A stretch of 64,000 bases of DNA from Candidatus Nitrospira kreftii (GCA_014058405.1 CP047423.1:1736001-1800000), one strand, 5' to 3'. Shown: positions 26,328 through 35,561, counted from the stretch's first letter. The notes: generated by a model not told the origin, from the letters alone. Made by a program: numbers and translations.

Positions 26328-27359
26328 ATGAAGGCTGTCTTATTTCACGAGCATGGAGGGGCTGACAAGCTTTCGTACGAAGAGCTGCCGATGCCGCAGC
26401 TCGGTCCGCAGGAAGTGTTGGTTCGAGTCAAGGCCTGTGCGCTCAACCATCTCGACGTGTGGGTGAGACAGGGAATACCTGCCTATTCCATTCCCTTGCC
26501 CCACGTAGGAGGATCAGACGTCTCTGGCATTATTGAACAAGTCGGCACTCAAGTCGAAAGCGTCTCCATCGGCGCAGGGGTCTTTGTCTCCCCGGGAATC
26601 AGCTGCTGGCAGTGCGAGTACTGTTTATCCGGCCGTGACAATCTGTGTCGGACCTATCATCTCCTCGGGACCAAAACGCCTGGCGGCTATGCCGAGTACG
26701 TCAAGGTACCGTTTCGGAATGTGCTTCCGATTCCTGCCAATGTATCATTCGAGCAGGCGGCGGCATTTCCGCTCGTCTCAGTAACGGCATCGCATATGCT
26801 GTTTGCCTTAGCCGGACTCCAACATGGCGAAACCGTGCTCGTGATGGGGGCGGGAAGTGGTGTCGGGATGATGGCCGTTCAACTGGCGAAATTGGCCGGG
26901 GCTCGCGTGCTGACCACGGTCGGGAGCGACGACAAGATTCCTAAAGGCGTGATCTTGGGAGCTGATGCGGTGATCAATCACGCTCGGGAAAAGGTATCGG
27001 AGCGAGTTCGTACGCTGACGGAAGGTCGAGGCGTCGACGTGGTCATCGAACATATCGGTCCGGAGGTATGGGATACCTGTCTGGACTCTCTTGCAAGAGG
27101 GGGGCGCTTGATTACTTGTGGTGCGACCACCGGCGCAGATGTGAAGCTGAATCTTCGCGATCTCTACTCTCGTCAGATAACAATCAAGGGATCGTACATG
27201 GGCACGCGCGGGGAGCTCGTGAAAGCTGCGGAACTCATGGGCCAGGGGCGGCTCATGGTCGTCATCGACCGCACCTTTCCCCTTCAGGAGGCCCGCGCAG
27301 CTCAGGAATTGATGGTGAGTCGAAAGTTTTTCGGCAAGATCGTCCTTACCTGTGAGTGA
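26328..27359 (+). CDS. zinc-binding alcohol dehydrogenase / quinone oxidoreductase family
   Basis: This 343-residue medium-chain dehydrogenase starts at the ATG at 26328, where TTAAGGAG lies 6 bases upstream. It has the structural zinc lobe CWQCEYCLSGRDNLC (about residues 93-107). The nucleotide loop is GAGSGVGMMAVQLA (about 174-187), with a Rossmann C-terminal half ending LMVSRKFFGKIVL. The catalytic-site stretch ACALNHLDVWVRQG lacks the usual catalytic cysteine, as in quinone-reductase-like members. The substrate is unassigned. It is probably in one transcript with phzF. Confidence 0.9.
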   Translation: MKAVLFHEHGGADKLSYEELPMPQLGPQEVLVRVKACALNHLDVWVRQGIPAYSIPLPHVGGSDVSGIIEQVGTQVESVSIGAGVFVSPGISCWQCEYCLSGRDNLCRTYHLLGTKTPGGYAEYVKVPFRNVLPIPANVSFEQAAAFPLVSVTASHMLFALAGLQHGETVLVMGAGSGVGMMAVQLAKLAGARVLTTVGSDDKIPKGVILGADAVINHAREKVSERVRTLTEGRGVDVVIEHIGPEVWDTCLDSLARGGRLITCGATTGADVKLNLRDLYSRQITIKGSYMGTRGELVKAAELMGQGRLMVVIDRTFPLQEARAAQELMVSRKFFGKIVLTCE

Positions 27360-27503
27360 GGTCTCCGCTCGGCGTCTGTGGGCTGACAGGTTTCCTCCCA
27401 CTGCTCATTTTGAGCCTCCATGCCATTCTGTGCTACTCTGAGCCCAACCACGCTGAGCGTGGCCGGTGTTCTTAAGTCCATGCCAACTGTAAAGGAGGAA
27501 GCT

Positions 27504-27938
27504 ATGTCCACGGTGACGCAGATCACGACGAAACGTCCAAAATCGATCGGACACAAGACCTCGATTGCCAGCGCAGCCAAGGCGATGCGTCAGGCACGTG
27601 TAGGATCGTTACTCGTGAAGAAGGGCAAGCAATTTATCGGAGTCGTGACAGACACGGATATCGTACGGCGGGCCGTGGCAACGGGTAAGCCCCTCGGCAA
27701 ACTTACCGTCGAGAAGATCATGACGACTCCGATTTGCACGATTGAGGGCACTCAGTCTGTCGATGATGCGCAGGATATGATGGCTGACTTGGGAGTACGC
27801 CATCTCGGCGTCACCAAGAATGGCGAGATCACGGGGGTGGTCTCTGTCCGCGACCTTTTGTCGTTCTATAAGCGCTATGCGCAGTCGAAGATTTCTCAGG
27901 AAATGGGGTACTCAGAACCAAAGATCTCTCAAGATTGA
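27504..27938 (+). CDS. two-CBS-domain protein
   Basis: This 144-residue protein starts at 27504 behind AAAGGAGGAAGC. It consists of two CBS repeats. The first covers SIASAAKAMRQARVGSLLVK to GVVTDTDIVRRAV; the second covers MTTPICTIEGTQSVDDA to GVVSVRDLLSFY. CBS pairs bind adenosine ligands such as AMP or SAM, often as regulators. There is no fused effector domain. A paralogue sits inside the heme operon at 53427. Confidence 0.88.
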   Translation: MSTVTQITTKRPKSIGHKTSIASAAKAMRQARVGSLLVKKGKQFIGVVTDTDIVRRAVATGKPLGKLTVEKIMTTPICTIEGTQSVDDAQDMMADLGVRHLGVTKNGEITGVVSVRDLLSFYKRYAQSKISQEMGYSEPKISQD

Positions 27939-27942
27939 GGAG

Positions 27943-27981
27943 GTGCTGAGCCATGAGTGCTGCGGTTCGGAAGCTCAGCAC
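27943..27981. terminator. inverted repeat between convergent CBS and moaB genes
   Basis: GTGCTGAGC (27943-27951) and GCTCAGCAC (27973-27981) form a perfect 9-base stem with a 21-base loop, between two convergent gene ends. No clear T-tract follows on either side. A bidirectional transcription end is only a possibility. Confidence 0.35.
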
Positions 27982-28003
27982 TCAGTGCGTACAACTCAAC
28001 AGC

Positions 28004-28516
28004 TCACTTGGCGAGTTCTCCAACCAGATGCCCAAGCTCGGGGAGAATGAGCTTGTGCATGGCGAGGCGGACCGCATTTTCAGAGCCCGGTACGGAGAAG
28101 AGTATACGGCCCTTCACAATACCTGCCGTTGCGCGACTCATGATTGCCGACGACCCAATCTCCTGATAGGTCAATAATCGAAAGATTTCACCAAAACCGC
28201 TGAGACGCTTCTCCAATATTTCATCCACGGCTTCGAACGTGGAATCTCGCCTGGAAATGCCCGTTCCACCATTGACGATGACCGCTCGGATCGCGTCATT
28301 GGTGGTGCCTAAAGTAATTCGAAACAAGATCTGTCCAGGCTCGTCTTTCACCACGTGATAGCCGACGATGTGGTGGCCCTGCTCTTTAAGAAGCTTCTGA
28401 ATCAGCTGACCGCTGGTGTCGGTTTCTGGCGTGCGGGTATCGCTACAGGTGATGACCATGCACCCTATCGATTCAGGTGCATGGCTTTTGTGTTCATGAT
28501 GGGTTGGTGTTGTCAT
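28004..28516 (-). CDS. moaB: molybdenum cofactor biosynthesis protein MoaB
   Basis: This 170-residue protein is a MoaB/MogA-type MPT-binding domain. It has VITCSDTRTPETDTSGQLI near residue 22, the conserved IVNGGTGISRRDSTFEAVD (about 85-103), SGFGEIFR, and ILFSVPGSENAVRLAM near the C-terminus. The family binds or adenylylates molybdopterin. No other moa/moe gene is nearby. A His-rich N-terminal tail (TTPTHHEHKSH) is unusual. The gene is convergent with the CBS gene. Confidence 0.9.
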   Translation of the reverse strand: MTTPTHHEHKSHAPESIGCMVITCSDTRTPETDTSGQLIQKLLKEQGHHIVGYHVVKDEPGQILFRITLGTTNDAIRAVIVNGGTGISRRDSTFEAVDEILEKRLSGFGEIFRLLTYQEIGSSAIMSRATAGIVKGRILFSVPGSENAVRLAMHKLILPELGHLVGELAK

Positions 28517-28595
28517 GTGTTGGTGAGATGCTCCCTTAGCAGTCGGCTGTCACATCGTGGTCAAGTCCGAACACGGACACACGACCCGGTGCCTG

Positions 28596-28922
28596 TTATT
28601 TCCACACCGCATCAGGATTCAACGTCGCAGCCGGCGCCCCCTTTGCCACATGTTCATCAAGGATCGTGGCAACGTCGGCTTCCGTCACCTTGGAATACCA
28701 CGTATTGTCGGGGTAGACCACGACGGTGGGTCCTTGCTCGCACGGCCCGAGGCAGCCTGTGGCGCTGACTAGCACTTCTCCAGGGGGGACCGCACGTTGC
28801 ATCAACCCCATGTTGAAGGCCATGAGCAGCTGTGCCGCACCGGCTGAGCCACATGATGGCTTGGGATGGCCGGGAGGGCGGGAATTAGTACAGACGAGAA
28901 TATGATATTTAGGTTTTGGCAT
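28596..28922 (-). CDS. thioredoxin-like [2Fe-2S] ferredoxin
   Basis: This 108-residue protein has the thioredoxin-fold [2Fe-2S] pattern with four ligand cysteines: C11 (HILVCTNSRP), C24 (PSCGSAG), C57 and C61 (ATGCLGPCEQGP). A C-terminal YPDNTWYSKVTEADVATIL completes the fold. These proteins resemble the NuoE C-terminal domain and Shethna-type ferredoxins. The electron partner is unknown. It lies on the same strand as the gamma-glutamylcyclotransferase-like gene. Confidence 0.9.
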   Translation of the reverse strand: MPKPKYHILVCTNSRPPGHPKPSCGSAGAAQLLMAFNMGLMQRAVPPGEVLVSATGCLGPCEQGPTVVVYPDNTWYSKVTEADVATILDEHVAKGAPAATLNPDAVWK

Positions 28923-28968
28923 GGTCCCCTCAATAACAATCGGTATGTATCATTCGGCCACGGTATGT

Positions 28969-29412
28969 CTATCGTGGCCTATACGACTCCCATTGCTGAA
29001 TGACGTCCTCCGGAAGCTTCCACTGCTTGAGTCCTTTCTGCACCCAATCTATATAGTGGTCTTTGGGCTTAAACTTGCCGATCGGGTTTGCAGCATACGT
29101 GGTCACGAGTTCTTTTTCTCCCGTCTCGGCCGTGACGGTGACTTGTAGATGGCGGTAGGCTCCCTGCGGCACATCCTGTTCAAACTGATCCATCATCTGA
29201 ATGTCTTCGTCCGTCAATTCAAATACCCCACCCCAGGTTTTTTCACCTACCGAATGGACGACACTCGCGAGCCCACAGCGCCATTGTGACGACCAGCGAC
29301 AAAACTTCACCGTATGGTCGGCTAATGTCGCGAGGTGCAGAAACTTGTGTTCCGGAGCTCGTCGTGTCAGTTGTGCGGGGTTGAGAAGATCACCGTACAA
29401 AAAAAACTTCAT
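28969..29412 (-). CDS. gamma-glutamylcyclotransferase-like protein
   Basis: This 147-residue protein starts MKFFLYGDLLNPAQLTRRAP, corresponding to the substrate-binding YGxL loop of the GGCT/AIG2 fold. TWGGVFELTDEDIQMMDQFE follows, where the DxxE region carries the usual acidic catalytic residue. Family members cyclise gamma-glutamyl amines or peptides to 5-oxoproline; others bind unknown ligands. The exact activity is not clear. It is upstream of the ferredoxin gene with a 46-base gap. Confidence 0.75.
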   Translation of the reverse strand: MKFFLYGDLLNPAQLTRRAPEHKFLHLATLADHTVKFCRWSSQWRCGLASVVHSVGEKTWGGVFELTDEDIQMMDQFEQDVPQGAYRHLQVTVTAETGEKELVTTYAANPIGKFKPKDHYIDWVQKGLKQWKLPEDVIQQWESYRPR

Positions 29413-29609
29413 GCATGCAACTCATCTGTGACCCACTACCGCCAAGCCGTGTTGCTACTTGTAACACACCGGCTTTTCGCCAAACAAGCTCCACTGTTCT
29501 TGATTAGTCCCGACAGCCGCATTGACATGACATCCGCGCCTTCCTAAGATGCCGGAGAGGTGATCAGAATCCAAGGCCGGACTTCCGTCGCGAAACAATT
29601 ACCTTCTGC

Positions 29610-30092
29610 ATGGTTGAGCACGATACACTCCCAAGACCGTTCGGCAGTCGCATCACCCACTATGCCGTTGTGTGTGTTGTCCTACTGGGTGCGCTCTACT
29701 ATGTGTGGACGACATTACCATCTGCAACCCCGGCAAGAGCACCACAGGAAACTGAAGCCTTAGCCTTGGTGCAGAACCATCCTGCGATCGGATATCCAAC
29801 AATCGCGAAGGCCATGGATGGTCATGTCCGCGCGATGAAAGACCGTGGGCAGGGGGTCCGCCTGGGTGAATGGCGAGTGAAACACGTCGAAGGAGATATT
29901 TTTGAAATTCGTATCCAACTTCGTGACCAAGGGGTTCGCGGCCAGTGGTTCGAGCGGGAGTTTATTTGGCATGCGCACCTTCAACTCAAGAAGGTCAACG
30001 CCGCCTCATTGCCTGCGGATGGAGTGACTCCAAAAGCACCTGACCCTGATCCTCCAACCACTCCCTCACCACCGGGTTCACCAACAAGTTAA
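29610..30092 (+). CDS. membrane-anchored hypothetical protein
   Basis: This 160-residue protein has one N-terminal transmembrane helix (about residues 17-34, HYAVVCVVLLGALYYVW). A periplasmic-type alpha/beta domain follows, then a Pro/Thr-rich tail (PDPDPPTTPSPPGSPTS). No family is recognised. Its stop codon overlaps the stop of the convergent Rieske gene in a shared TTAA. Confidence 0.6.
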   Translation: MVEHDTLPRPFGSRITHYAVVCVVLLGALYYVWTTLPSATPARAPQETEALALVQNHPAIGYPTIAKAMDGHVRAMKDRGQGVRLGEWRVKHVEGDIFEIRIQLRDQGVRGQWFEREFIWHAHLQLKKVNAASLPADGVTPKAPDPDPPTTPSPPGSPTS

Positions 30093-30421
30093 GCCGGCTC
30101 CCTAAGGGACGGCGGAATGGCGATCTGAACCTCATTGCCTTGGACGCGTACCTCGCAACACACAACCTGGAAGTTAGGGTTACCGACTCGTTCTCCAGAA
30201 ATGACGCTGAACTTCCATCCATGCCAAGGACATTCGACCACTCCCTCGCACAATTTCCCTGCTCCCAGTGGACCACCTGCGTGAGGACAAGAGTTATCGA
30301 TCGCATAGAATCTCCCCTCCACATTGAACAGGGCAATCCAAATCCCGTCGACCTCGACAGTTCGTCCGGTACCGGATGGAATCTCATGCGTGAAGGCAAC
30401 TTTCACAAAGTCGTGTGTCAT
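30089..30421 (-). CDS. Rieske [2Fe-2S] ferredoxin
   Basis: This 110-residue soluble Rieske protein has ligands C45/H47 in SCPHAGGPLG and C64/H67 in CPWHGWKF. The length and sequence resemble small NirD-like or dioxygenase ferredoxins rather than the membrane bc1 subunit. It could pass electrons to an oxygenase or a siroheme enzyme. No such partner is adjacent. Its 3' end overlaps a convergent gene by 4 bases. Confidence 0.92.
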   Translation of the reverse strand: MTHDFVKVAFTHEIPSGTGRTVEVDGIWIALFNVEGRFYAIDNSCPHAGGPLGAGKLCEGVVECPWHGWKFSVISGERVGNPNFQVVCCEVRVQGNEVQIAIPPSLREPA

Positions 30422-30576
30422 ACAGTACCATGTCCTCCGTCAGTGGCGTACCGCATGAGAGCGGCCGTTGCTTGATTTCAGAGCAACCTTATGGCATAGA
30501 ATTATCAGTCCATAGCCCTGCCCATGAACACACTCCTTGACTGCTCTGGAAGCCCGATTGGGGATGAGGTTCCTGC

Positions 30577-31122
30577 ATGGAAATGACACTCCTGCTTAAC
30601 GCGACCTATGAACCCCTGCGGGTCGTACATTGGCAAAAAGCGATCGCGCTTCTCTGGCAAGGGAAAGTGGAAGTCCTGGAAGTGTACGACCGGGAAATCC
30701 ATGGAATTTCGCTGTCCATCAAGTTGCCCGCGGTGATGCGGCTGCTGAAACTCGTTAAGTTGAAGGACAGTCATCGCGCCGTCAAGTTTTCTCGCATCAA
30801 CATTTTTACGCGAGACGGATATTGTTGCCAATACTGTAACCGTAGGTTCCGAACCGAGGAGCTGACCTTCGATCATGTCGTGCCCATCGCGAAAGGTGGG
30901 AAAAAGACCTGGGAGAATATTGTGACCGCCTGTTGGCGCTGCAATAATCGTAAGAGTGGGCGGACTCCTGAAGAGGCCGGCATGAAACTGAAGAAGCGAC
31001 CTGTGAAGCCTCGCTGGAGCCCTGTCATTACCATCACCATCGGTATTCGCAATACACCCGAAAGCTGGCGCGATTATCTCTATTGGAACATGGAGTTGGA
31101 CGCGGATCCTGCTGAGACGTAA
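30577..31122 (+). CDS. HNH endonuclease
   Basis: This 181-residue protein begins MEMTLLLNATYEPLRVV. It carries an HNH domain in its second half: zinc pair CQYCNRRF, the catalytic LTFDHVVPIAKGG, Asn in WENIVTACWRCNNRK with the second zinc pair, and GRTPEEA. The N-terminal region (WQKAIALLWQGKVEVLEVYD) is the common lead-in for bacterial and cyanobacterial genomic HNH proteins of this class. A physiological role is unknown; it is not part of a visible restriction system. Confidence 0.9.
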   Translation: MEMTLLLNATYEPLRVVHWQKAIALLWQGKVEVLEVYDREIHGISLSIKLPAVMRLLKLVKLKDSHRAVKFSRINIFTRDGYCCQYCNRRFRTEELTFDHVVPIAKGGKKTWENIVTACWRCNNRKSGRTPEEAGMKLKKRPVKPRWSPVITITIGIRNTPESWRDYLYWNMELDADPAET

Positions 31123-31364
31123 GGTTTCTCCATCGGAGCTCCGATTGTCAGAGGTCCACATCATTCACTCCTGAGGTCTCATCCAACACGGTTCTGTCTT
31201 GAGCAGCACCCATTCACTTCCTTTCCGAGACGAGTGCCGCATTGTATCCGCATATCCACGCACCGATCAAAAAATTGGAGATGTGCGTCCGCCTCACATC
31301 CCTCTTGCATGATGCGGCTCATTCTCGGATACTGACATCCTTAGCTGAACTGGGAGTATCTTCT

Positions 31365-32027
31365 ATGGCTGCCAATCCTGGCTTTCCACTTGTCTTGGAC
31401 GTTAAAGGCTGGCATGTTTTGGTGATCGGTGGTGATGAGGAGGCGGCAGAAAAGTCCCAACGCCTACTCGAATCCGGCGCTCGAGTGACGATCATCAGTC
31501 CCACGTTGAATGAATCTCTACGTCATCTTGCAGCATCAGGCAAGATCATTCACCGCGGTCGGCATTTCCGTGATGCAGACCTCGAGCACACCATTCTCAT
31601 TCTCAACACGATTCGAGGCGATCGCGACTTTGCTCAGATGCTCTTGGCCAAATCACGGGAAAAGGGAGTGTTACTCTGGTCGGTGGATTACCCAGATGCA
31701 AGCAGCGTGACAATGCCGGCGGTGGTGGCCGTAGGTCATGTTCGCATTGCGATTAGTACAAGCGGAATGGCACCGGCCCTTTCCGGATTCATGAAGGAGG
31801 ATCTGGAACACATCCTCAACGAGGAATTCGTTGAGTTTGTGGACTGGCTTGGACAGTTGCGCGAGCAGGCCAAGGCGCATGAGCCGGATGCCGAAAAACG
31901 CCGCGCACTCCTTCGTGAAGCTTTAGACGGCTTTCGATTTCTCGGCCGAGTACAGTACCCCAAAGTTTGGTTGGACAGGCGATCCCAGCCTGCGCCAGGC
32001 ATACAATCTCATACCAAAACACAATAG
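31365..32027 (+). CDS. precorrin-2 dehydrogenase / sirohydrochlorin ferrochelatase-like (Met8/CysG N-domain)
   Basis: This is a 220-residue protein. The start at 31365 follows GGGAGT and fits homology; the frame extends upstream without merit. It has the NAD loop VLVIGGDEEAAEKSQRLLE (about residues 18-36). The conserved Asp of this family is in SVDYPDASSVTMPA (about 107-120), followed by RIAISTSGMAPALS. Such stand-alone proteins convert precorrin-2 to sirohydrochlorin and may insert Fe to make siroheme. The matching methyltransferase is in the CobA-HemD fusion at 51.8 kb. Its stop overlaps the Shine-Dalgarno of the next gene. Confidence 0.85.
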   Translation: MAANPGFPLVLDVKGWHVLVIGGDEEAAEKSQRLLESGARVTIISPTLNESLRHLAASGKIIHRGRHFRDADLEHTILILNTIRGDRDFAQMLLAKSREKGVLLWSVDYPDASSVTMPAVVAVGHVRIAISTSGMAPALSGFMKEDLEHILNEEFVEFVDWLGQLREQAKAHEPDAEKRRALLREALDGFRFLGRVQYPKVWLDRRSQPAPGIQSHTKTQ

Positions 32028-32035
32028 GAGTACCG

Positions 32036-32344
32036 ATGGTTCTACTGGAATTCAGCATGTCGCCCTTGGGAAAAGGAGAGAGTGTGGGCAAGTATGTGGC
32101 GCGCTCACTCGATATCATCGATAAGAGCGGAGTGTCCTATCGATTGAATCCCATGGGAACAGTCTTGGAAGGGGAGTGGGCGCAGGTATTTGCGGTGGTC
32201 CAGAAATGCTACGAACGGATGAAAAAGGACTGCAACCGCATTTCCTGCACGATCAAAGTTGATTACCGAAAAGGCCATTCCGGACGGCTTCAGAGCAAGG
32301 TTGCCAGCATCGAAAAGACCTTAAGGCGCTCAGTTAAGAAGTAG
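32036..32344 (+). CDS. MTH1187 family thiamine-binding protein
   Basis: This 102-residue protein begins MVLLEFSMSPLGKGESVGKY at an ATG with TAGGAG upstream. The ferredoxin-like fold family (UPF0045) is recognised from the N-terminus and from YRLNPMGTVLEGEWAQVF in the middle, which forms the thiamine-binding pocket in characterised members. It lies 8 bases after the Met8-like gene and is likely cotranscribed. How it relates to siroheme is unclear. Confidence 0.9.
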   Translation: MVLLEFSMSPLGKGESVGKYVARSLDIIDKSGVSYRLNPMGTVLEGEWAQVFAVVQKCYERMKKDCNRISCTIKVDYRKGHSGRLQSKVASIEKTLRRSVKK

Positions 32345-32401
32345 GTAGTACACCTCATTGTGATGCACCCAAGGCCTACCATGGACAGCTCCAGAGGCCT
32401 C

Positions 32402-32551
32402 TCACGCATCGCTCCTCATGCAGACCTTGGTAGAGCCTTCGTGCACTTCCACCAATACGCGTCCCATCTTTGGGGCGGAGGTCCCCCTCCGATGCAAGGG
32501 GAATAATGCTTCGTATTGAAAAGCATATTTATCGCCTATATACTCGCTCAC
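32402..32551 (-). CDS. small hypothetical protein, low confidence
   Basis: A minus-strand frame of 49 codons from a GTG at 32551 reads SEYIGDKYAFQYEALFPLHR, then SAPKMGRVLVEVHEGSTKV. The composition is protein-like and the C-terminal beta hairpin is plausible. There is no clear Shine-Dalgarno and no known family. The rest of the 350-base gap between the thiamine-binding gene and the kinase holds nothing I recognise. Confidence 0.3.
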   Translation of the reverse strand: MSEYIGDKYAFQYEALFPLHRRGTSAPKMGRVLVEVHEGSTKVCMRSDA

Positions 32552-32693
32552 CGTGCCTGGTATTCCAATAAGTGGACTGTGCAGGAGCACTCTCTGTGGC
32601 GCCACGCAGTCCCGAATCCGTCGTCATGATCGACGGCATCTCGCATCGCACGTAGCTCCGTCCAATGAATAGGTTGATATAGGGAATCATGCC

Positions 32694-35561
32694 GTGACAA
32701 GCAGCGCGCTTGATATCGTCGAAGCGAAATCTCTAGCGGACATCGACCTTCTGCCGAAGGACCGGACAATCCTTGAACAAGGCGCGATGGTGTTTCGTCC
32801 GTTCGGTTTGGACGAACAAGGGCACACTATCAGAGATCTGAGTGGTGTCAGCATCAGAGCTGTGACAGTCTTTTTGGAGAAACTGATCGTATCCGAACGC
32901 GGGGCATCCGCCGGGAAAGAGTCGGTTGAGGAATTGTGTCGTCTCCTCAACGATCAAATTAGGGATGCGGTCTATCACGTAACTCCTGAATTTCTGAGGA
33001 ATCCATGGAACAGCTACTCCTACGAATTTACCTGTTATCTGTACGAGTTCTGTGAGCGCATCTCCGGAGATCCGCAATTTGCCTTTAAGGCAGGAGCGGA
33101 AAAAGTGTCTCCGATCATGTTGGCTTTGACGCGACCCTTTTCATTGTCTCAGATTTACACCATGTTTCCTTACTTTGGGAACAAGTTTACCTCAGGCTCT
33201 GTTGAGTTTCGTGTCGTCGAGGTTACGAAAGACACCGCCGCAGTAGCAATGCGGTTCACTGACCGAACACTCCGCCAATTCGGCCCCTATCGGAGGCGAT
33301 GTGCCTGTCTGGTCTGCCAGTCTGCTCAGGGAATCATGGTCGCGATGGCTGATCGGATTCACGGGCTTTCTCGCGCAGAAACGATAGAGACCTCATGTAT
33401 TGGCAATGATGACGAATGGTGTCAATGGACAATTCGATGGCAGGAAGAAGGCGGGTATCGCAGCCGATTCTGGCGAGCAGCATCCCCTCTCGAACAAGTA
33501 CGACCGACGCTACCGAATGGCGCAATCCACGCAGGGACCGACGGTGAACAGGTCGTCTCCTCAACGACTGCCAGACGCGTTGATCCTCCGGCGCATGCTC
33601 AGCAACATTATACATGGTTTTTGTGGGGAGGCGTGCTCGGTCTTGCCCTCATGGCAGGAGTCGGCATATTCAATCCAACAGTCAGTCTCGGTGAAGTCGT
33701 ATTGGTTGGGTTGTGCCCACCCCTCGCTGTCGGCATCATGGTCAACCGACGACTTCTCCGAGAAAGTGAACGACGCGAAGCCTTAATTCAGGAACAGATT
33801 GCCTTCGTCGAGTCTCGCCACGAGGAATTGCGCGAAGCCTATCTCGAACAAGAGCAGATGCGTGTCGAACTCCGACGCAAAGTGGCCCAACTCACGGCAC
33901 TGCATCGAGCAGGGCTCTCATTCAGCTCAACCTTTGAACGGGATACCCTCCTGCACCAGGTGTTGGAAGCTCTCACGCATGAGCTCAACTACAACAGTGC
34001 CATGGTTTCCATGTTTGATCCATTTGAGAACACTATTGAACACATTCGTCTGATTGGAGCGCCTCCTGAGGTCGAGGCTTTCGCCCAGTCGTGCCGGATT
34101 CCCATCACCGATCGAGAAAGTCCTGAGGGGGAGGTGGTGCTACAGGGAAAGCCGCTGTTGGTTAAAGATATTGAGACAATTCGGCACAGACTCCATCCGC
34201 TCAATCAACGCTTAGCGGAATTGAGTCAAACCAAGGGCTTGGTCGTGGTCCCCATCAAAACCAAGGGCCGCGTGTGGGGTATGTTGACCGTTGATCGTTC
34301 GCACAATCAAAGCGTAACCGAAGACGACTTGGATCTGATGAAGACGGTGGCGAGTCAAGTCTCCATTGCGCTGGACAACGCGTCCGCCTATCAGCAAATC
34401 GAAGAGTGGAACGAGGGGTTGGAACTCAAGGTCAGGGAGCGCACCGAAGCGCTTGAACGAGCGGATCGACTGCGCGCACAGTTCCTCTCACATGTATCAC
34501 ACGAGCTTCGAACACCGCTCACGTCCATCAAAGGGTTTATTCAGAATCTGCTTGATGGACTGACCGGACCGCTGAACGAGAAACAGCAGCGGTATCTCGT
34601 ACGTATGTCGGAAAATTCGGATCGACTGGTTCGGATGATCGAGGATCTCCTCGATCGTACCCGGATCGAGACCGGACGGTTGGAGGTGCATCCGGCCGAT
34701 GTGGAGCTTGAACCGTGCCTGGCTGACGTCATCGAGCAGCTCAAACCGTTGGCGCATGTCAGACAGCAAACACTGGAGTTCACTTGTTCGGATACCACCA
34801 TCGTCGTCTGGGCGGATCGTGATCGCTTGATTCAGACCGTCGTCAATCTGGTACAGAATGCCATCAAGTTTACCCCGCCCGGAGGACAGGTCACAGTTGT
34901 CTGCGACCTGTCAAACGACCGAACAGCGACTGTTCTGGTTCGAGACACAGGACCCGGCATTCCTCCAGAGCATCTTGAGAATATTTTTGACCCCTTCTTC
35001 CGCATTCAACAGGACCAGCGCACCGCGCCAAAAGGATTGGGATTGGGGCTTTCAATTGTGAAGACCTTGGTTGAATTGCAAGGAGGACAGGTGGCGGCTC
35101 GTAACCTCCAGGGAGGTGGCGCAGAACTCTCCTTTACGCTTCCTACCCATACAGCCAAGGTACGACCCTCACTTGAGTCACACGTTCTCGGCCGACAAAT
35201 CCTGGTTGTGGATGATGATACCGACATTCAGCAGTTGCTTCATGATCGATTGAGGGCAGAGGGCTACCAGACGTACTCGGCATTTGACGGACGGCAAGCC
35301 CTTGAGACCTTGCAGTCAGGTGTATTCGATGGCGTGATTCTGGACATTGGGATCGGCCAGATCGACGGTCTGGAAGTGTTACGGCAGGTCCGTCTGACGA
35401 ATCAGACAATCCCTATCATCATGGTGACTGCGTCTGGATCTCAGGAGCTAGCCGTCAAGGCGATCGGAATGGGCGCACAAGCCTATTTACTCAAGCCATT
35501 CGACACTGCCGAGCTCCAGCTGGCTATGGATCACTGGTTCCAACGTACCTGGCCTGCATAG
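32694..35561 (+). CDS. hybrid sensor histidine kinase with V4R-like N-domain, GAF and receiver
   Basis: This 955-residue signalling protein starts with GTG. Residues about 1-260 form an N-terminal sensor resembling V4R/heme-NO-binding-type domains (ending DDEWCQWTIRW), which contain cysteines in CACLVCQSAQG. Two transmembrane helices follow (about 300-350), then a coiled coil and a GAF domain (about 410-560). HisKA has the phosphoacceptor His603 in FLSHVSHELRTPL. HATPase shows DTGPGIPPEHLENIF and GLGLGLSIVK. A receiver (about 837-955) has Asp884, the DDD acidic cluster and the conserved Lys in YLLKPF. The signal is unknown. No cognate regulator is adjacent. Confidence 0.88.
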   Translation: MTSSALDIVEAKSLADIDLLPKDRTILEQGAMVFRPFGLDEQGHTIRDLSGVSIRAVTVFLEKLIVSERGASAGKESVEELCRLLNDQIRDAVYHVTPEFLRNPWNSYSYEFTCYLYEFCERISGDPQFAFKAGAEKVSPIMLALTRPFSLSQIYTMFPYFGNKFTSGSVEFRVVEVTKDTAAVAMRFTDRTLRQFGPYRRRCACLVCQSAQGIMVAMADRIHGLSRAETIETSCIGNDDEWCQWTIRWQEEGGYRSRFWRAASPLEQVRPTLPNGAIHAGTDGEQVVSSTTARRVDPPAHAQQHYTWFLWGGVLGLALMAGVGIFNPTVSLGEVVLVGLCPPLAVGIMVNRRLLRESERREALIQEQIAFVESRHEELREAYLEQEQMRVELRRKVAQLTALHRAGLSFSSTFERDTLLHQVLEALTHELNYNSAMVSMFDPFENTIEHIRLIGAPPEVEAFAQSCRIPITDRESPEGEVVLQGKPLLVKDIETIRHRLHPLNQRLAELSQTKGLVVVPIKTKGRVWGMLTVDRSHNQSVTEDDLDLMKTVASQVSIALDNASAYQQIEEWNEGLELKVRERTEALERADRLRAQFLSHVSHELRTPLTSIKGFIQNLLDGLTGPLNEKQQRYLVRMSENSDRLVRMIEDLLDRTRIETGRLEVHPADVELEPCLADVIEQLKPLAHVRQQTLEFTCSDTTIVVWADRDRLIQTVVNLVQNAIKFTPPGGQVTVVCDLSNDRTATVLVRDTGPGIPPEHLENIFDPFFRIQQDQRTAPKGLGLGLSIVKTLVELQGGQVAARNLQGGGAELSFTLPTHTAKVRPSLESHVLGRQILVVDDDTDIQQLLHDRLRAEGYQTYSAFDGRQALETLQSGVFDGVILDIGIGQIDGLEVLRQVRLTNQTIPIIMVTASGSQELAVKAIGMGAQAYLLKPFDTAELQLAMDHWFQRTWPA

